Assembly: GCA_963835775.1 (NCBI GenBank)
Contig: CAWIHB010000006.1
Span: 124,001-188,000 of the forward strand
From: Palsa-504 sp963835775
Lineage (GTDB): Bacteria > Actinomycetota > Actinomycetes > Streptosporangiales > Streptosporangiaceae
Reading direction: 5' to 3'
DNA length: 64,000 nt
The position numbers were made by a program, and so were the translations under genes. The notes beneath the pieces were generated by a model. It made no database searches, was not told where the DNA came from, and saw nothing but the letters and a program-made list of their open reading frames with translations. Every line of letters starts with the position of its first letter. The first letter of the stretch is position 1. Below, in pieces: positions 1 through 7,540 of this stretch.

Positions 1-999
1 GGCGGTGCCGACTCGCCCGCCGCGGTTCTGGACCACCTGACCCGGACGCACGGCGGCCAGGCCGAGTTGCAGGAGCGGGTGGGCGGCCGGTGGGTGAAGG
101 CCGCCTCGAGCGGCGTCGACGGGAGCCTGCCGGCCGCGTCCCGGATCGACATCCGAAGCGACCTGGCCCTGCTGGTCACCGGGCAGACGGAATCGGCCAC
201 GCCGGCGCTGGTCGCCGGCTATGCCGCCCAGGCGGCCGCGGCCCTGGACCGGGAACGGCTGCGTACTCAGGCCGCCCAGGCCGAAGCGCTGGCCGAGGGC
301 AACCGGATGCGGACCGCGCTGCTCGCCGCGGTCAGCCATGACCTGCGGACCCCGCTGGCGTCGATCAAGGCCAGCGTCAGCAGCCTGCGGCAGACCGACG
401 TGGAGTGGTCCGAGGCCGACCAGGCCGACCTGCTGGCCACCATCGAGCAGAACGCCGACCGGCTCGACGCCCTGATCGGCAACCTGCTCGACATGAGCCG
501 CCTGCACACCGGGTCGCTGCAGCCGTTCCTGCGGCCCACCGCGATCAACGAAGTCGCGCCGGTAGCCCTGCTCGGGCTGGATGACTCGCTGCGGGTCGAG
601 ATGGCCGTGCCCGACGGGTTCCCGCTGGTGCTGGCCGACCCGGGCCTGCTGGAGCGCGTGCTGGCCAACCTGTTCTCCAATGCCCTGCGGCACTCGCCCG
701 CAACCGGGCAGCCGCCCGAGTTGCGCGCGCGGCTGGCCGGGGACCTGGTGGTGCTCGAGGTCGTGGACCATGGCCACGGGGTGCCCGACGAGGCGAAGGA
801 GCGCATCTTCGAGCCGTTCACCCGGCTGGGTGACCGCTTCCCGGGCGGTGTGGGCCTGGGCCTGGCCGTGGCCAAGGGCTTCGCCGAGGCCATGGGCGGG
901 CACATCATGGCCACGGACACATCGGGCGGCGGCCTTACCGTGCAGATCATGCTCCAGGCGGCGAGCGCAGACAAGTCCGCGCTCGAAACGGGGTCATGA
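1..999 (+). CDS. kdpD: KdpD sensor kinase, C-terminal part (5' end outside window)
   Basis: The reading frame is open from base 1, so the gene starts upstream of the window; 332 residues are visible. It carries a histidine phosphoacceptor helix (AVSHDLRTPLASIKA, His near visible residue 113) followed by a HATPase domain with an N box (NLFSNALRHSP), G1 (DHGHGVPDEAKERIFEPF) and G2 (GVGLGLAVAKG) motifs. The segment before the His box matches the GAF-like end of KdpD. The family senses potassium limitation or turgor at the membrane and phosphorylates KdpE to induce the Kdp K+-ATPase. The stop overlaps the kdpE start by four bases (ATGA), which supports co-translation. The kdpFABC genes are not in the window. 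The assignment rests on this pairing and on the sequence style of the kinase core; the N-terminal KdpD/Usp domains cannot be seen. Confidence 0.88.
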   Translation, partial: GGADSPAAVLDHLTRTHGGQAELQERVGGRWVKAASSGVDGSLPAASRIDIRSDLALLVTGQTESATPALVAGYAAQAAAALDRERLRTQAAQAEALAEGNRMRTALLAAVSHDLRTPLASIKASVSSLRQTDVEWSEADQADLLATIEQNADRLDALIGNLLDMSRLHTGSLQPFLRPTAINEVAPVALLGLDDSLRVEMAVPDGFPLVLADPGLLERVLANLFSNALRHSPATGQPPELRARLAGDLVVLEVVDHGHGVPDEAKERIFEPFTRLGDRFPGGVGLGLAVAKGFAEAMGGHIMATDTSGGGLTVQIMLQAASADKSALETGS

Positions 1000-1673
1000 C
1001 CCGGGTGCTCGTCGTCGACGACGAGCCGTCCATCCTGCGGGCGCTGCGGATCAACCTCAGCGCCCGCGAGTACGACGTCAGCACCGCCATCGACGGCACC
1101 AGCGGGCTGGCCGCCGTGGCCCGCGACCACCCCGACGTGATCATCCTGGACCTGGGGCTGCCGGACATGGACGGCACCGAGGTGATCCACGGCGTGCGCG
1201 GCTGGACGTCCATCCCGATCATCGTGCTGTCCGCGTGGGGCCAGGAGAGCCAGAAGGTAGCCGCGCTGGACGCGGGCGCGGATGACTATGTGACCAAGCC
1301 CTTCGGCATGGATGAGCTGCTGGCCAGGCTGCGGGCCGCGGTCCGCCGCGCCTCGCCGGCGCCGGACGAGCCCGTCGTCGCCACGCCCGATTTCACCGTC
1401 GACCTGGCCGCCAAGCAGGTGACCAGGAACAACGGCAGCGACGTGCGCCTGACCCCTACCGAGTGGCAGCTGCTCGAGATCCTGGTCCGCAACAGCGGCC
1501 GGCTGGTCACCCAGAAGCAGCTGCTGCGCGAGGTGTGGGGCCCGGCTTACGAGACGGAGAGCAATTACCTGCGCGTCTACCTGGCCCAGCTGCGCCGCAA
1601 GCTGGAACCCGAGCCCTCCCGCCCCAGATACCTGCTCACCGAGTCCGGCATGGGCTACCGCTTCAAGGCGTAG
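996..1673 (+). CDS. kdpE: KdpE-type OmpR-family response regulator
   Basis: This 225-residue regulator has an N-terminal receiver domain: acidic pair in VLVVDDEPS, phosphoacceptor Asp in IILDLGLPD (about residue 52) and the conserved Lys in YVTKPFG (about 102). A C-terminal winged-helix DNA-binding domain follows (LTPTEWQLLEILVRNSG ... ESNYLRVYLAQLRRKLE ... GMGYRF). It is the cytoplasmic partner of the upstream kinase and by family knowledge activates kdpFABC. The ATG overlaps the kinase stop, so the two are translationally coupled. Length is normal for KdpE. Nothing in the following 140 bases looks like a strong terminator. Confidence 0.9.
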   Translation: MTRVLVVDDEPSILRALRINLSAREYDVSTAIDGTSGLAAVARDHPDVIILDLGLPDMDGTEVIHGVRGWTSIPIIVLSAWGQESQKVAALDAGADDYVTKPFGMDELLARLRAAVRRASPAPDEPVVATPDFTVDLAAKQVTRNNGSDVRLTPTEWQLLEILVRNSGRLVTQKQLLREVWGPAYETESNYLRVYLAQLRRKLEPEPSRPRYLLTESGMGYRFKA

Positions 1674-1817
1674 CCCATGGCGCCGGGCCGTGAGACACCA
1701 TTCTGTCGCCGCCGTTACCCCGGCTCGACCTGCGGTTCTGCCGGCGGGCGGGCGCCTGAGCCGGTTTACCAGGGGCCGGGGAGATAGCTCGCGGGGGCGG
1801 GCGGGTAGGCCGTAAGC

Positions 1818-2741
1818 GTGCGGCAATCCCTCGCCACCGCCCGCCGGGCGGCCAAGAACCGCAAGCCCGGGTGGATCCGCCGGCCGGCCGTGCTGGCTGA
1901 GCGGGTCGAGCAGGCCCACGTGCTCGACCCGGTGGTCCGCAAGCTGTCCGACGGCGTGGTGCGGGTGCTGCCGGCCGGGCCGGGTACCGACGCGCTGCAC
2001 GGCGTGCCGTTCGGCCAGCCGGTGCATCCGGCGCTGGTGCGGCTGCCGCTCGGCTGCTGGACCTCGGCGGTCCTGCTCGACCTGTTCCGCGGCACCGAAC
2101 GGGCCTCCCGCCTGCTCGTCGGGGCCGGGGTGGCCATCGTCCTGCCGGCCGCCGTCACTGGGCTGGCCGACTGGTCGGCCCTGCACCGGGATCAGCAGCG
2201 GGTCGGCCTGGTGCACGCGGCGTGCCAGGCCACGGCGGCGGCGCTGTTCCTCGGCTCGCTGACGGCGCGGGCCGGCGGCCGGACCGGGTACGGGCGGATG
2301 CTGTCGGGCGGCGGGCTCGCGGTGGCCACGGCCGGGTCCTACCTGGGCGGGCACCTGGCGCTGCGGCTGGGCGCGGGCACCAGCCACGCCGAGCCGGTCG
2401 GTCACCTGTCCGGGCTGGGCTGGCACGACCTGTGCGGGCTCGGCGAGCTACCCGACCGCCGCCCGGTGCGCCGCCAGCTCGGTTACCTGTCGCTGCTGGT
2501 GTACCGGCAGGGCAGTGAGGTGCAGGTGCTGTCCGACCGGTGCTCGCATCTGGGCGGTCCGCTACACCAGGGACGGATCGTCATTGAACGGGGGGCCGCC
2601 TGCGTCGCCTGTCCCTGGCACGGGTCCACCTTCGTGATCGGCGACGGGAGCGTCGTGCACGGCCCCGCCACTGCCCGTCAGCCAGCCTTCCAGACCCGCG
2701 TGACGCCCCATGGGCGAGTCGAACTCCGGGCCCGTCCCTGA
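1818..2741 (+). CDS. DUF2231 membrane domain fused to a Rieske [2Fe-2S] domain
   Basis: The 307-residue protein begins at a GTG. Residues about 50-190 form a hydrophobic DUF2231-type region with several membrane segments (GVPFGQPVHPALVRLPLG, then LLVGAGVAIVLPAAVTGLADW). Residues about 210-305 are a Rieske domain with both cluster-binding boxes, CSHLGGPLHQG and CPWHGSTF (Cys-x-His ... Cys-x-x-His). The family is thought to be a membrane-anchored electron-transfer protein; the redox partner is not evident from neighbours. The last 180 bases run antisense through the 3' end of the convergent SPFH gene, and the second cluster box lies within that overlap, so both proteins must use the same DNA if both ends are correct. 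Confidence 0.85.
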   Translation: MRQSLATARRAAKNRKPGWIRRPAVLAERVEQAHVLDPVVRKLSDGVVRVLPAGPGTDALHGVPFGQPVHPALVRLPLGCWTSAVLLDLFRGTERASRLLVGAGVAIVLPAAVTGLADWSALHRDQQRVGLVHAACQATAAALFLGSLTARAGGRTGYGRMLSGGGLAVATAGSYLGGHLALRLGAGTSHAEPVGHLSGLGWHDLCGLGELPDRRPVRRQLGYLSLLVYRQGSEVQVLSDRCSHLGGPLHQGRIVIERGAACVACPWHGSTFVIGDGSVVHGPATARQPAFQTRVTPHGRVELRARP

Positions 2742-3761
2742 CCGGGCGGAGGGCTGGACGGGAAGCGCGGGAACCGCGGGAACCGCGGGGCCATTCGAGA
2801 TCGCCGGGCCGTTCTGGGCCAGCGCGGGCGGTACAGCGGTCTGGGCGCCGCCGCCGCCGCCGAGCAGGCCGCCGATCCCCTCCAGCGCCTTGCCGATCTC
2901 GCTCGGCACGATCCACAGCTTGTTCGCGTCGCCCTGGGCGATCTGCGGCAGCATCTGCATGTACTGGTAGGCCAGCAGCCGCTGGTCCGGGTTGCCCTCG
3001 TGGATGGCCCGGAACACGGTGGTGATGGCCTCGGCCTGGCCGCGGGCCCGGGCCGCCTGGGCCTTGGCGTCGGCCTCGGCGCGCAGCACGGCCGCCTCGG
3101 ACTCGCCGCGGGCCTTGAGCACCGCCGACTGACGCTCGCCCTCGGCGGTCAGGATGGCCGACTGCTTGTGGCCCTCGGCGGTCAGGATGGCGGCGCGCTT
3201 GTCCCGGTCGGCGCGCATCTGCTTCTCCATCGAGTCCTGGATGGAGCCCGGCGGCTCGATGGCCTTGAGCTCGACCCGGCCGACCCGCAGCCCCCACTTG
3301 CCGGTGGCCTCGTCCAGCTCGCGGCGCAGCTCGTGGTTGATCTGGTCGCGTGAGGTGAGCGTGGTCTCCAGGTCCATGCCGCCCACCACGTTGCGCAGCG
3401 TGGTCACGGTCAGCTGCTCGACCGCGAGGATGTAGTCGGCCACCTCGTAGGTCGCGGCTCTCGGGTCGGTGACCTGGAAGTAGATGACGGTGTCGATGTG
3501 GACCACCAGGTTGTCCCGGGTGATCACCGGCTGGGGCGGGAAGCTGACCACCTGCTCGCGCAGGTCCATGAGGGGCAGCAGCAGCCGGTCCACGAACGGC
3601 GTCACCATGTTCAGGCCGGCGGGCAGGGTCCGGTGGTAGCGGCCGAACCGCTCCACGATGCCCGCCCGGGCCTGCGGGATGATCCGGACCGCCCGGACGA
3701 CCGTCAGGATGATGAGAAGCGCGAACACGACGAGCAGAATGGTCGCGACTAGAGTGCTCAT
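2562..3761 (-). CDS. SPFH/band 7 (stomatin-like) membrane protein
   Basis: The start chosen is the ATG giving MSTLVATILLVVFALL, which begins directly with the N-terminal membrane anchor; an in-frame extension upstream runs antisense to spacer and lacks homology. The 399-residue protein has the SPFH core (ERFGRYHRTLPAGLNMVTPF, DLREQVVSFPPQPVITRDN, TLRNVVGGMDLETTLTSRD) and a long Ala/Glu-rich helix (about residues 190-260) typical of the oligomerising coiled coil. A Gly/Pro-rich tail follows. Family members form membrane scaffolds and often affect protease or transporter function. The last 60 residues are encoded antisense to the Rieske domain gene and look like low-complexity tail rather than a conserved domain. 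No NfeD-type partner is adjacent. Confidence 0.87.
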   Translation of the reverse strand: MSTLVATILLVVFALLIILTVVRAVRIIPQARAGIVERFGRYHRTLPAGLNMVTPFVDRLLLPLMDLREQVVSFPPQPVITRDNLVVHIDTVIYFQVTDPRAATYEVADYILAVEQLTVTTLRNVVGGMDLETTLTSRDQINHELRRELDEATGKWGLRVGRVELKAIEPPGSIQDSMEKQMRADRDKRAAILTAEGHKQSAILTAEGERQSAVLKARGESEAAVLRAEADAKAQAARARGQAEAITTVFRAIHEGNPDQRLLAYQYMQMLPQIAQGDANKLWIVPSEIGKALEGIGGLLGGGGGAQTAVPPALAQNGPAISNGPAVPAVPALPVQPSARSGTGPEFDSPMGRHAGLEGWLTGSGGAVHDAPVADHEGGPVPGTGDAGGPPFNDDPSLV

Positions 3762-3840
3762 GACGGCTCCACTCCCGCGCCCGGTGGGGTTTCCGGGTCT
3801 ATTTGCTACGTTACAGACAGCAAGCGACTTGGGCCAGCGC

Positions 3841-3915
3841 GCAGTGTCTGCCCGGGGGGACGACCCCCCGGAACCCCCCGATTCTGGGGGGACCCATCCC
3901 CCCAGACCCCCCTTG
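3841..3915. repeat. Cluster of G6/C6 hairpins between two genes
   Basis: Runs of five to seven G and of five to seven C alternate (ggggggacgacccccc, then ccccccgattctgggggg, then ggggggacccatcccccc), so several mutually exclusive hairpins can form. The element sits just 3' of the reverse-strand ABC gene and upstream of the SPFH gene. It could act as a terminator for the ABC gene or be a dispersed GC-rich intergenic repeat; sequence alone does not decide. Confidence 0.55.
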
Positions 3916-4701
3916 CTAGCGGGCGCGGGCGGTCCAGCGGGACTGGCGGTGCTCGATCTCCAGCTGGACGCCGAAGCAACGGGACAGGTTCCTGGCCGTG
4001 AACACCTCGTCGATGGGCCCGGCCGCCAGCACCGAGCCGCGGCGCAGCAGCATGGCGTGGGTGAAGCCGTCAGGCACTTCCTCCACATGGTGGGTGACCA
4101 GCACCATCATCGGCGCCTTGGGGTCACGGGCCAGGGTGGTGAGGCGGCGCAGCAGGTCCTCGCGGCCGCCCAGGTCCAGGCCGGCGGCGGGCTCGTCGAG
4201 CAGCAGCATTTCGGGATCGGGCATCATGGCCCGCGCGATCTGCACCCGCTTGCGCTCGCCCTCGGACAGCGTGGCGAACTTGCGCCTGATCAGGTGCGCG
4301 CAGCCGAGCGCGTCGAGCAGTTCCACGGCCCGGGTCACGTCGGCGGAATCGTATTCCTCCTTCCACCGGCCCAGGATGGCGTAGGAGGCGGTGAGCACCA
4401 GGTCGATGACCTTCTCGGCGGGCGGGACCTGTTCGGCGATGGCGGCGCTGGTCAGGCCGATGCGCGGCCGCAGGTCGAAGATGTCGACCTCGCCCAGGCG
4501 CTGGCCGAGGACCTCGACCGTGCCCTGGCTGGGGAACAGCGTGGTGGCCGCCACCTGGAGCAGGGTGGTCTTGCCCGCACCGTTCGGGCCGATCAGGATC
4601 CAGCGCTCGTTCTCATGCGCCGTCCAGTCGACGTTGCGGAGCAGGACCGCCGAATCGCGCCGGACCTCGACGCCCCGCAGCCGCAGCACCTCGTCGGACA
4701 T
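3916..4701 (-). CDS. ABC transporter ATP-binding protein
   Basis: A 261-residue single nucleotide-binding domain: Walker A GPNGAGKT (about residues 39-46), signature LSEGERKR, Walker B MLLLDEPAAGLDLGG and the switch His in VTHHVEEVPDG. No membrane segments are present and no permease gene is adjacent, so it either pairs with a permease elsewhere or belongs to the soluble YlmA/ModF-like group whose role is uncertain. The ATG is preceded by a GAGGGGG ribosome site about six bases away. The upstream SPFH gene is not obviously co-transcribed with it, because the hairpin cluster lies between them. Confidence 0.87.
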   Translation of the reverse strand: MSDEVLRLRGVEVRRDSAVLLRNVDWTAHENERWILIGPNGAGKTTLLQVAATTLFPSQGTVEVLGQRLGEVDIFDLRPRIGLTSAAIAEQVPPAEKVIDLVLTASYAILGRWKEEYDSADVTRAVELLDALGCAHLIRRKFATLSEGERKRVQIARAMMPDPEMLLLDEPAAGLDLGGREDLLRRLTTLARDPKAPMMVLVTHHVEEVPDGFTHAMLLRRGSVLAAGPIDEVFTARNLSRCFGVQLEIEHRQSRWTARAR

Positions 4702-4797
4702 CGGGGCCCCCTCTTCGATCGCACTGCTCCTTGATCACACTGGCCGTCGAGACCGAACCTATGCCACGGGGCCCCGGCCGGCCCAGCCGAGGTGGGA

Positions 4798-5556
4798 TTA
4801 TCCCCCTTGCCAGTGCCGGACGGCGAGCAGGGCGGCCTGGGTGCGGTCCTGCACGCCGAGCTTGGCCAGCACCGAACTCACGTGCGCCTTGACCGTCTTC
4901 TCCGATACGTGCAGCGCCCGGGCGATCTCCCGGTTGGACCGGCCCTTGGCCAGTTCGGCCAGTACCTCGCGTTCCCGGCTGGTCAGCGCGTCCAGCCCGC
5001 CCCAGGCCAGGTGGGCCGAGCGCAGCAGCGCGCCCGCCGCGTCCGGGGCCAGCAGCAGCTGCCCGTCGTGCACGGCGCGGATGGCCCGGACCAGGGCGTC
5101 CGGGTCGATGTCCTTGTACAGCACCCCGGCCGCGCCCGACCGCACCGCCAGGCTGGCCGACGCGGGCTCGGTGGCGCTGGTCAGCACGAGCACACGCGAC
5201 GTGCTGCCGCGCGCCTGCAGCTCGCCGAGCACGCCGATGCCGTCCAGGCCGGGCAGCTTCAGGTCGAGCAGGATGACATCGGGGGTGTGTTCGGCGGCCA
5301 GCGCGAGCGCCGCGGCCCCGTCACCCGTCTCGCCGGCCACCTCGATCCCGTCCTGCACCTCGAGCAGCACCCGCAGGCCCTGCCGGACCACGGGATGGTC
5401 GTCGACGATCAGCACCGAGATGGGCTGGGCTGTGTCTCCCGCTCGCCTCCGGGGCCCCGCCCGCCTCCCCATTCCCCCTTCACTGCGTCGCCTTCCCTCG
5501 TCGCTCGTTCCTCGCTCCTCAGTCCAGGCCACGCCGCGCCGCTCCAGCTCGCTCAC
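4798..5556 (-). CDS. NarL/LuxR-family response regulator
   Basis: Receiver domain from about residue 45 (SVLIVDDHPVVRQGL, phosphoacceptor Asp in VILLDLKLPGLDG) and a C-terminal LuxR helix-turn-helix (LTSREREVLAELAKGRSNREIA ... VSEKTVKAHVSSVLAKLGV). It should be phosphorylated by the GAF kinase encoded immediately upstream. The GTG start at 5556 has a strong site (GGGGAGGTGA) overlapping the kinase stop, so it is well supported. That start gives an unusual Arg/Glu-rich N-terminal extension of about 45 residues, encoded by a dispersed repeat shared with the ligD locus at 25.3 kb. A shorter start (ATG giving MGRRAG) would remove most of it but has weaker support. Confidence 0.88.
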   Translation of the reverse strand: MSELERRGVAWTEERGTSDEGRRRSEGGMGRRAGPRRRAGDTAQPISVLIVDDHPVVRQGLRVLLEVQDGIEVAGETGDGAAALALAAEHTPDVILLDLKLPGLDGIGVLGELQARGSTSRVLVLTSATEPASASLAVRSGAAGVLYKDIDPDALVRAIRAVHDGQLLLAPDAAGALLRSAHLAWGGLDALTSREREVLAELAKGRSNREIARALHVSEKTVKAHVSSVLAKLGVQDRTQAALLAVRHWQGG

Positions 5557-5558
5557 GG
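5495..5558. repeat. Dispersed repeat, copy 1 (kinase/regulator junction)
   Basis: A 24-base block at 5495-5518 containing ctcgtcgctcgttcctcgct recurs exactly at 25270-25293. Both copies are followed by cagtccaggc(c/g)acgccgcgcc and then by a (c/t)tc(g)gct-cactcacgg-like end. In both places the element lies at the junction of two co-directional reverse-strand genes and covers the start of the downstream one. It is coding here (residues ERGTSDEG). Confidence 0.7.
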
Positions 5559-5559
5559 C

Positions 5560-6705
5560 TCACCTCCCCGCCGCGATCGGGACGGTCATCCGCACCAGGG
5601 TGCCGTCCGGGCCGGACCGTATGGTCAGTGTGCCGCCCGCCGCCGACGCGCGCTCCCGCATCGAGGCCAGCCCCACCCCGCCGGACGGCGCCTCGGGCAC
5701 GAAACCGTGCCCGTCGTCGGACACCTCCAGCGACACGCGGCGTAGCGTCCGCGCCAGCCGTACGCCCACCTGGCCCGCGCCGGAGTGCCGCAGCGCGTTG
5801 TGCAGCGCCTCCTGGGCCACCCGGTACAGAGCCGCCTCCGCGCGGCGGTCGAGCGCGGGGAGCTTGGCGGCGGTGAACGCGACCGGGATTCCGTGCGCCC
5901 GGCCGGCCAGCACCGTGTACCGGCGCAGCGAATCGGCCAGCCCCGCGGCCTCCAGGTCCGGCGGGGCCAGCCCGTCGATCACCGCGCGGAGCTCGGCGTG
6001 GGCTTCGGCGCCGAGCGCGGCGACCACCTCGATCTCGGCCTGGACCCGGTCCGGGTCGACGGGTTTCCGGCCCGCCAGCACCGCGGCGGCCCGGGCGTGC
6101 GCCCGAATGCTGAACAGCTTCTGCGTGACCGCGTCGTGCAGTTCCCTGGCCAGCCGGGACCGCTCCTGCAGCACGGAAAGCTCGCGGCTGTGCTCGTACA
6201 GCCGGGCATTGGTCAGGGCGATGGCCGCGTGCGCGGCGAACAGGGAGAGGATCTCCTCGTCCCGCTCGGTGAAGCCGCGGCCCGCGGCGGCCGCGGACAC
6301 CTTGTTGGCCGCGAAGATGATGCCGAGCACGCGGTCGCCGTCCCGCACCGGGACGCCCATGAAGTGCGACATCCGGGGATGGGCGGCCGGCCAGCCCTCG
6401 AACCGCGGGTCGGCGGCGATGTCCGCGAGCCGTTCCGGCTTGCCCTCGTTGAGCAGCACGCCGAGCATCCCGTGCCGCCGGGGCAGCGGCCCGATGGCGT
6501 ACTGCTCGGCCAGGCTGATCCCGTCCACCACGAACTCGGCGAACGAGTCGCCCCGGTCGGGCACGCCGAGCGCCGCGTAGCGCGCGCCGACCAGCGACCG
6601 GGCCGACCGCACGATCACCTGCAGCACGTCGCGGACGGACATCTGCCGGGTGACCGACAGCACCGCCTGGCTCACCTGGTAGAGCTCGTCCAGCCCGTCG
6701 CTCAC
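5560..6705 (-). CDS. GAF-domain sensor histidine kinase (HisKA_3 type)
   Basis: The start chosen is the GTG giving VSDGLDELYQVSQAVLS; the in-frame residues before it are low-complexity and Arg/Ala-rich. The 381-residue protein has a GAF domain (about 20-165, including GVPVRDGDRVLGIIFAANK), a HisKA_3 dimerisation helix with the phosphoacceptor in RLARELHDAVTQKLF (about residue 190), and a HATPase domain (VAQEALHNALRHSGA, DDGHGFVP, GVGLASMRERA). No membrane segment is seen, so it is a cytosolic sensor; similar GAF kinases bind heme or small ligands, but the ligand is unknown. Its stop overlaps the ribosome site of the NarL-type regulator downstream, giving a two-gene operon. Confidence 0.9.
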   Translation of the reverse strand: MSDGLDELYQVSQAVLSVTRQMSVRDVLQVIVRSARSLVGARYAALGVPDRGDSFAEFVVDGISLAEQYAIGPLPRRHGMLGVLLNEGKPERLADIAADPRFEGWPAAHPRMSHFMGVPVRDGDRVLGIIFAANKVSAAAAGRGFTERDEEILSLFAAHAAIALTNARLYEHSRELSVLQERSRLARELHDAVTQKLFSIRAHARAAAVLAGRKPVDPDRVQAEIEVVAALGAEAHAELRAVIDGLAPPDLEAAGLADSLRRYTVLAGRAHGIPVAFTAAKLPALDRRAEAALYRVAQEALHNALRHSGAGQVGVRLARTLRRVSLEVSDDGHGFVPEAPSGGVGLASMRERASAAGGTLTIRSGPDGTLVRMTVPIAAGR

Positions 6706-6829
6706 ATACCCGACGTTAGCCGGGCGGCCGGGGACCGCGCATCGGGCGGCGGTCCTAGGACCATCGGCCGAGGACCTGGCGGGCGCGCGGCCGATGTGCG
6801 CCGGTCCGGCGGTGCCTAGCGTGAACCGC

Positions 6830-7535
6830 ATGAGCAATAAGACTGCACTGGTCACGGGGGCCTCCCGCGGGCTGGGCCGGGCGCTGGCGGCCGGCCTGGC
6901 TCGCGAGGGCTACGACCTCATCATCGACGCCCGGGACGCCGGCGCGCTGCGGGCCGCCGCGGACGAGATGCGGGCCGCGGGCGGCCAGGTGACCGCCGTG
7001 GGCGGCGACGTCACCGATCCCGGGCACCGGGCCGCCCTGCAGCGGGCCGCGGAGCAGGCCGGCCTGCTCGACCTGCTGGTCAACAACGCGGGCACGCTCG
7101 GCGCCAGCCCGCTGCCCGCGCTGGCCGACTATCCGGTGGACGAGCTGCGGGCCGCCTTCGAGGCGAACGTGATCGCGCCCGTCGCCCTGACCCAGCTGCT
7201 GCTGCCGCTGCTGCGCACCAGCGGGGGCGCGGTGCTGAACATCACCTCGGACGCGGCCGTGGAGGCCTATGCGGGCTGGGGCGGCTACGGCGCGGCCAAG
7301 GCTGCCCTGGAGCAGGTCTCGAACGTGCTGGCCGCCGAGGAGCTCGCCCTGCGCGTGTGGTGGGCCGACCCCGGCGACCTGCGCACCGACATGCACCAGC
7401 GGGCCTTCCCCGGCCAGGACATCTCGGACCGGCCAGGCGCCCCAGGCGGTGGTGCCCGCTTTCGTCAGGCTCGTCACGCAGCGGCTGCCCAGCGGCCGGT
7501 ACCGCGCCGCCCACCTGATGCCCGCGGACAGGTAA
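6830..7535 (+). CDS. Short-chain dehydrogenase/reductase with an apparent frameshift
   Basis: From the ATG at 6830 the product shows a Rossmann SDR: TGASRGLGRAL cofactor loop (about residues 8-18), NNAG motif, Ser in NITSDA and the YGAAK active-site pair. After DISDRP (about base 7430) the frame leaves the family and runs into the next gene. In the +1-shifted frame the expected SDR end is present (QAPQAVVPAFVRLVTQRLPSGRYRA) and stops at 7533-7535, six bases before the next ATG. One extra base, probably a C in cggccagg, explains both. Either the gene is broken, or this is an assembly error and the protein is about 234 residues. Substrate unknown. Read literally, the DNA encodes an SDR-QueA fusion; I think that is an artefact of the indel. 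Confidence 0.75.
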
Positions 7536-7540
7536 CCGCC

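Noticed and set aside
267..2426. Very long reverse-strand frame across kdpD, kdpE and the Rieske gene
   Set aside because: Gly/Arg/Pro/His-rich translation without family signal; it is the antisense shadow of three well-supported genes in high-GC DNA.
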